From NCBI GenBank assembly GCA_943914745.1, contig CALUDF010000068.1:1-11060 (forward strand): 11,060 nucleotides of DNA, in the 5' to 3' direction. The translations under genes were made by a program, and so were the position numbers. Source of the DNA: an uncultured Bacteriovorax sp. (GTDB lineage Bacteria; Bdellovibrionota; Bacteriovoracia; Bacteriovoracales; Bacteriovoracaceae). Of this stretch, positions 7,459 through 11,060 are shown in pieces. The notes beneath the pieces are model-generated. The model worked only from the letters and a program-made list of their open reading frames with translations. It was not told the DNA's origin and made no database searches. Numbering within the stretch: the stretch's first letter is position 1; each line of letters opens with the position of its first letter.

Positions 7459-7752
7459 ATGAAAAAACTTTTAGGATTGGCCCTCGTTCTTATTAGTGTC
7501 ACAGGGACTGTTATGGCATCTGAACTCCAGATGGTTTCAGGAAATGAGGCTTACGAGATCTATCAAAAACTTCCGGGAAAAGCTTGTCAGGAATACCGCT
7601 TAGGCAATTATGTCGTCTTCAGCAAATACCAGACGAAGAGCTGTAATGAAAACCAGACAGATGCCAGTAAATGGAACTGCACCGTTCAGTTTGAACTGAA
7701 AAATGGCAAACCAAAAAATGTCATGTCAGCGGATTGCTCTAGAGAAATCTAG
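7459..7752 (+). CDS. Small exported four-cysteine protein of unknown function
   Basis: A 97-residue protein with a clear Sec signal peptide: KK at 2-3, a hydrophobic core at 4-18 and a likely cut after Ala20 (GTVMA then SEL). The mature protein is about 77 residues with four cysteines (C43, C62, C74, C93), an even number that would suit two disulfides in the periplasm. The segment with WNCTVQFELKNGKP (72-85) looks like paired beta strands around a turn. I do not recognise the family. GGAG seven bases ahead of the ATG is a good ribosome-binding site. The gene stands alone between the efflux terminator and the convergent aminotransferase gene. It shares the last four bases, CTAG, with that gene, and each strand reads TAG from them. 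Confidence 0.82.
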   Translation: MKKLLGLALVLISVTGTVMASELQMVSGNEAYEIYQKLPGKACQEYRLGNYVVFSKYQTKSCNENQTDASKWNCTVQFELKNGKPKNVMSADCSREI

Positions 7753-8885
7753 TGCAAATTCTTAAGGGCGCTCCTTAGCGTCTCGTCTTGTTTAGCAAAA
7801 CAAAAGCGAATCATGCGCGAGCCTTCATCAGACTTGATGTAAAAAGCTGATGTCGGGATAGTGGCAACCTTTTTTTCCACAATGAGCTTTTTGCAATAAT
7901 CAATATCATTCTCCCCATCAGGAAGTAAGGCCATCGCAAAGTACGTCCCTTTTGGTGAGAGAATATTGAATCCAAGCTCTTTAAGGCCAGTGATGAGAAG
8001 TTCTTTTTTCCTTTTGTACTCGGCCCTAAACTCAATTAAGTAATCATCCATTTTCACCAGAGCTTCCGCCATGGCCACCTGAAGTGGATGGGCCACACAG
8101 AAAGTCGAGAATTGATGGACATTGTGAATGGCCTTAATAAGTGATGCCGGTCCAATGGCCCAACCAATTTTCCAACCAGTTAAACCAAATGTCTTACCAG
8201 TAGATGAGATTGTGATCGTGCGCTCTTTTAAGTCTTCATAGGTCGCTGTCGGCCTGTGATCGACATCAAAAGTTAAGAACTCATACACTTCATCAGAAAG
8301 AAGGTAGAAATCGTGTTTCTTGGCAAGATCACCGATAACTTTGATTTCTTCTGCTGTAAAAACTTTCCCCGTCGGATTGTGGGGATTATTGACGATGAGA
8401 AGTTTCGTCTTATCTGAAATAGCGGCTTTCAGCTCATCAATGTCAAAATGAAAATCCGGAGCCTTCAATGTAACAGGGACTGCTTTTGCGCCAGCAAGCT
8501 TAATAGACGCTAAATAAGAATCATAAAAAGGCTCCAGCACCACGACTTCGTCGCCTGGATTTAACAAAGCTAAACAAGTACAAAAAATAGCTTCTGTTGC
8601 ACCATTAGTAACAACAACCTCACTAAGGGGGTTGATGGCATAATTATAAAAACGCGCATAGTTGTGGGCGATGGCCTCTCTTAAAGAAAGCACACCCATT
8701 GAAGGAGCGTATTGATTCTTACCCTCTTTAAGTGCCTTTGCAGCTAAATCACTCACCCAAAGAGGCCCGTCGAAGTCAGGGAAGCCCTGAGAGAGGTTAA
8801 TTGCCTTATTTTCCATGGCCATTTTTGTCATGGTGGAAAAGATGGATTCAGTAAACTGCTCTACAGTGTTGTTTAATGGCTTCAT
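7749..8885 (-). CDS. Class I PLP-dependent aminotransferase, probable methionine aminotransferase
   Basis: A 378-residue fold-type I aminotransferase close to the YbdL / kynurenine aminotransferase-glutamine transaminase K group. Visible blocks are INLSQGFPDFDGP near 29-41, the PLP-phosphate region TNGATEAIF, NNPHNPTGK, SDEVYE, the PLP-binding K231 in SSTGKTFGLTGWKIGW and the carboxylate-binding R360 in MIRFCF. In methionine salvage such an enzyme converts 2-keto-4-methylthiobutyrate to methionine (the MtnE role). That role is inferred from the divergent mtnBDC operon and the family's known preference for methionine and glutamine. Related keto-acid transamination is possible. The ATG at 8885 is chosen because AAGGA lies seven bases upstream. 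A TTG at 8900 is in frame but sits beyond that site. The stop overlaps the convergent gene in CTAG. Confidence 0.9.
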   Translation of the reverse strand: MKPLNNTVEQFTESIFSTMTKMAMENKAINLSQGFPDFDGPLWVSDLAAKALKEGKNQYAPSMGVLSLREAIAHNYARFYNYAINPLSEVVVTNGATEAIFCTCLALLNPGDEVVVLEPFYDSYLASIKLAGAKAVPVTLKAPDFHFDIDELKAAISDKTKLLIVNNPHNPTGKVFTAEEIKVIGDLAKKHDFYLLSDEVYEFLTFDVDHRPTATYEDLKERTITISSTGKTFGLTGWKIGWAIGPASLIKAIHNVHQFSTFCVAHPLQVAMAEALVKMDDYLIEFRAEYKRKKELLITGLKELGFNILSPKGTYFAMALLPDGENDIDYCKKLIVEKKVATIPTSAFYIKSDEGSRMIRFCFAKQDETLRSALKNLH

Positions 8886-9001
8886 GGGCGCGTCCTTCAA
8901 GATAAAATTTCATTCAGCTTTACTACATAATCATGGCCAAAAAAAGCCCAATTTTGTATATAGCCACAAATAATACTCTCCTCTCAAAAAAGGGTCTATA
9001 C
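8886..9001. promoter_or_regulatory. Divergent control region of the methionine-salvage genes
   Basis: With the starts chosen here, 116 bases separate the aminotransferase and mtnB genes, enough for two divergent promoters. On the plus strand CATAAT (8926-8931, five of six) and AATACT (8972-8977, four of six) are possible -10 elements, neither with a convincing -35. I see no recognisable SAM riboswitch or strong palindrome. Confidence 0.4.
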
Positions 9002-9652
9002 GTGTCATTTATCATCAGTGCTCAAGATTACGAAGAATCAAAAAAATTGGCGAGCCTCGTTCGTGTTATGAACAGCTTGGGACACAACCCGGCCACGTCT
9101 GGGAATTACTCGCTTAGATCAAAAACAAACCCAGAGATCGCCCTTGTCTCTGAATCTGGAATTGATAAAAGTAAATTTACTGAGGACAACTTTCTTCCAC
9201 TTTACTATCAAACACGCGAAATGCACGAAGACTATAAAAACTCTGGAAGAAAATCTTCTGATGAGACTGACATCCATTTAACCATTTATCAAATCACGAA
9301 AGCTAACTGTGTTCTTCACAGCCATATTCTCGACTCCCTCCTGTTTGCCGATCTCTTCCACGGGAAACAATACGCGACAATCAGCAACCTTGAGCTTCTA
9401 AAAGGCTTCAAGGGAATTAAAACTCACGAACTGGAAATCAACATTCCTGTTTTTGACAACACCCAGGACATCAGAGCGCTTGCCGAAGAAATTAAGCCGG
9501 CCATCTTAGCTCAGCCAAACAGCTACGGACTCCTTCTTCGCGGGCATGGCGTGTACGTTTGGGGAGAGAGCGTTGAAGAAGCAAAGAGACACTTAGAAGT
9601 TTTTGAATACATTTTTAAATACTATCTCAACTCCAACAAAAGGAATGGTTAA
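9002..9652 (+). CDS. mtnB: Methylthioribulose-1-phosphate dehydratase MtnB
   Basis: A zinc-dependent class II aldolase-like enzyme that dehydrates 5-methylthioribulose-1-phosphate to 2,3-diketo-5-methylthiopentyl-1-phosphate in methionine salvage. With the start used here it has 216 residues, normal for the family. Visible blocks are PATSGNYS (30-37), SESGIDKS, DIHL and the zinc ligands H106 and H108 in LHSHIL. Glu131 in NLELLKG matches the catalytic acid, RGHGVYVWG follows, and H197 in RHLEVFEY is the third ligand. The GTG at 9002 is preferred: AAAGGG lies seven bases upstream, and the conserved core then starts at the usual distance. The same frame reaches back to an ATG at 8933, adding 23 unconserved-looking residues without a ribosome-binding site. 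It is the first gene of mtnB-mtnD-mtnC, two bases before mtnD. Confidence 0.9.
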   Translation: MSFIISAQDYEESKKLASLVRVMNSLGHNPATSGNYSLRSKTNPEIALVSESGIDKSKFTEDNFLPLYYQTREMHEDYKNSGRKSSDETDIHLTIYQITKANCVLHSHILDSLLFADLFHGKQYATISNLELLKGFKGIKTHELEINIPVFDNTQDIRALAEEIKPAILAQPNSYGLLLRGHGVYVWGESVEEAKRHLEVFEYIFKYYLNSNKRNG

Positions 9653-9654
9653 TC

Positions 9655-10176
9655 ATGGCAAAGTTATTCCTGGCAAAAACCAAAGAAACAATCACCGACT
9701 TCTCGCAAATTAAGTCTTACTTAAACTCTCACAATATTTTAATTGAGAAATGGGAAGCCAACACTAAGCTTGCCGACGACGCAGACCAAGAGACGATTCT
9801 TGCGGCTTACGCCCACGAACTAAAGCCCTTCATGGAGAAATACGGCTACCCTACTGCAGACGTTATCAATGTCACTCCATCGACCCCAAACCTTCCGGCA
9901 ATCAGAGAAAAATTCATGAAAGAGCACCGTCACTCTGACGATGAAATCAGATTTTTTGTTGATGGCGAAGGCATTTTCTGGTTTCACCTGGATAACGATG
10001 AAGTGATCGCCGTGACTTGCAATGCAGGAGACTTCATGTCGGTTCCTAAGAACTTTCGCCACTGGTTTGACCTGCACCCGAAGTATTTTGTGAAGGCCAT
10101 CCGCATCTTCTCAAACATTGAAGGCTGGGTTCCACACTACACTGATTCTGGCGTTGATAAGAGTTACAATCCATGA
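9655..10176 (+). CDS. mtnD: Acireductone dioxygenase MtnD
   Basis: A 173-residue cupin enzyme acting on the acireductone of methionine salvage. With Fe(II) it yields 2-keto-4-methylthiobutyrate and formate, the on-pathway reaction. With Ni(II) it yields methylthiopropionate, CO and formate. The metal ligands are visible: H91 and H93 in EHRHSDDE, E97 in DDEIRFF and H136 in FRHWFDL. RFFVDGEG and GDFMSVPKN are the flanking cupin blocks. The sequence cannot tell which metal is bound. The length is close to the bacterial norm of about 180. AAAGGA lies about eleven bases ahead of the ATG, within the end of mtnB. The stop overlaps the mtnC start as ATGA, so translation is probably coupled. Confidence 0.95.
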   Translation: MAKLFLAKTKETITDFSQIKSYLNSHNILIEKWEANTKLADDADQETILAAYAHELKPFMEKYGYPTADVINVTPSTPNLPAIREKFMKEHRHSDDEIRFFVDGEGIFWFHLDNDEVIAVTCNAGDFMSVPKNFRHWFDLHPKYFVKAIRIFSNIEGWVPHYTDSGVDKSYNP

Positions 10177-10853
10177 AATTCATTTTAACTGATGTTGAAG
10201 GCACGACAACGTCCATTAGTTTCGTACACGATACACTCTTTCCTTTTGCCAAAGAAAGGCTGAAAGAATACGTCCAAAAGCACTCCGATAAAGCAGAAGT
10301 TCAGAGCGCTTTAGCGTTGACCAAACAAACAGCATTGGAAGAAAATCAGAAGACCCTCAATGATGAAGAAGCCTGTGAGCTTCTTTTGAAATGGATCAAA
10401 GAAGATAGAAAACATCCGGCACTTAAGTCTCTTCAAGGCGAAATCTGGGAAGAGGGGTACGCCAGTGGGGCCATCAAAGGCCACGTCTACCCGGACGTTC
10501 TTCCAGCTTTAAAAAAATGGAAAGACAATGGCATAGAACTAGGTGTCTACTCTTCTGGTTCGGTCAAGGCCCAACATTTGATTTTTGGTTTCTCTACGGA
10601 AGGAAATCTTCGTCCTTATTTCGGCCATCATTTTGATACGGCCGTGGGCCACAAGCGCGAAGTGGCTTCGTATAAAAACATCCTTAAAGCACTTAATCTC
10701 GAAGCTTCTGAAGTTCTTTTTCTCTCCGATATAAAAGAAGAATTAGATGCTGCTCAAGAAGCAGGAATGAAGACGATCCAGCTCGTGAGGCAAGATGATG
10801 TGATCTTAGGAAATCATCCGAGAGTTCACAATTTTAGCGAGATTAAATTCTAA
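10173..10853 (+). CDS. mtnC: Acireductone synthase MtnC (enolase-phosphatase E1)
   Basis: A 226-residue HAD-superfamily enzyme that enolises and then dephosphorylates diketomethylthiopentyl-1-phosphate to the acireductone, feeding MtnD. HAD motif I is TDVEGTTT with D7 as the magnesium-binding Asp and E9 in the second position, as is typical of E1 enzymes. Motif II is YSSGSVKAQ (126-134). K161 and K168 in HKREVASYKNI are the candidate motif III lysines. Motif IV is FLSDIKEELDAA with D186. The cap region 20-110 contains GYASGAIKGHVYPDV, typical of E1. It overlaps mtnD by four bases and closes the operon. Its TAA overlaps the stop codon of the convergent gene to the right, leaving no room for a dedicated terminator. 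Confidence 0.95.
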   Translation: MKFILTDVEGTTTSISFVHDTLFPFAKERLKEYVQKHSDKAEVQSALALTKQTALEENQKTLNDEEACELLLKWIKEDRKHPALKSLQGEIWEEGYASGAIKGHVYPDVLPALKKWKDNGIELGVYSSGSVKAQHLIFGFSTEGNLRPYFGHHFDTAVGHKREVASYKNILKALNLEASEVLFLSDIKEELDAAQEAGMKTIQLVRQDDVILGNHPRVHNFSEIKF

Positions 10854-11060
10854 AAACGCCACCAGAAATCCAAGTTAAAGAGATAACCCTCTTTTCCGAG
10901 CTTAAAACGCGAGAAATCACTCGATGAGACACCGACCATTGTGTGAAATTCTTTATCGATGATGTAATAGCCCAGCACTCCCCCAACTTTCTTCTTGTTA
11001 ACGTCGATTTTTGGACCAAAAAGCAAACGATTCCAATTGTTGAATAAGTACCCATAAGAA
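10850..11060 (-). CDS. 3' end of a probable outer-membrane beta-barrel protein gene (runs off right edge)
   Basis: Reading the minus strand from 11059 gives 69 codons without a stop, ending in TAG at 10852-10850. The start lies beyond the window. The segment has alternating polar and aromatic or hydrophobic residues (GYLFNNWN, VGGVLGYYIID, GYLFNLDFWWRF) and ends in Phe. A C-terminal aromatic residue with alternating hydrophobics is the recognised signal of outer-membrane beta-barrel proteins for the BAM machinery. A competing ATG-started frame on the same strand (11055 to 10843) lacks such a pattern and is judged a shadow. The family is not recognised. The gene converges on mtnC with a four-base overlap. 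The barrel assignment is inference from a short fragment. Confidence 0.6.
   Translation of the reverse strand, partial: SYGYLFNNWNRLLFGPKIDVNKKKVGGVLGYYIIDKEFHTMVGVSSSDFSRFKLGKEGYLFNLDFWWRF

Noticed and set aside
10843..11055. 70-residue minus-strand frame starting with ATG at 11055
   Set aside because: Its composition does not look like a folded protein family, it extends into mtnC, and the neighbouring frame gives a much more protein-like barrel end.

Overview
The window reads as a compact, gene-dense stretch of chromosome from a Gram-negative (diderm) bacterium. Envelope genes show this directly: a TolC-type outer-membrane factor, an RND inner-membrane pump, exported proteins with Sec signal peptides, and the end of a protein with a terminal-Phe, beta-barrel-like C-terminus. 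Base composition looks moderately AT-rich and uniform, with no insertion sequence, phage gene, tRNA, rRNA or CRISPR array. The gene style would suit a Bacteriovorax/Bdellovibrio-like group, but that placement is only a guess.

Left part (1-2004): the 5' part of a minus-strand gene for a small exported protein of unknown function (runs off the left edge), then a minus-strand histidine phosphatase. Only 30 bases away and divergent is a plus-strand pair: hemJ (protoporphyrinogen oxidase of haem synthesis) and msrB (methionine-R-sulfoxide reductase), which overlap by ATGA.

Middle part (2005-7379): a self-contained drug-efflux-type operon: a TetR-family regulator, a TolC-like outer-membrane factor and an RND permease. 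The genes are joined by a 3-base gap and a GTGA overlap and closed by a strong intrinsic terminator. The regulator is preceded by two similar palindromes built on ACGATCGT with centres 21 bp apart, probable autoregulatory operators. No periplasmic adaptor (membrane fusion protein) gene is present, which is unusual for such an operon.

Right part (7380-11060): a small exported four-cysteine protein, then a methionine-salvage cluster. A minus-strand aminotransferase of the methionine/glutamine transaminase K type is divergent from a plus-strand mtnB-mtnD-mtnC operon. Together these enzymes can take methylthioribulose-1-phosphate to ketomethylthiobutyrate and then methionine; mtnA and the methylthioadenosine-cleaving steps are not in the window. 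The right edge holds the 3' end of a minus-strand gene whose product ends in a beta-barrel-like sequence. Both convergent junctions in this part share their stop codons within four bases.

I see no clearly new multi-gene system. The items most worth a second look are the twin operators, the adaptor-less RND operon, the paired stop-codon overlaps and the uncharacterised exported proteins.
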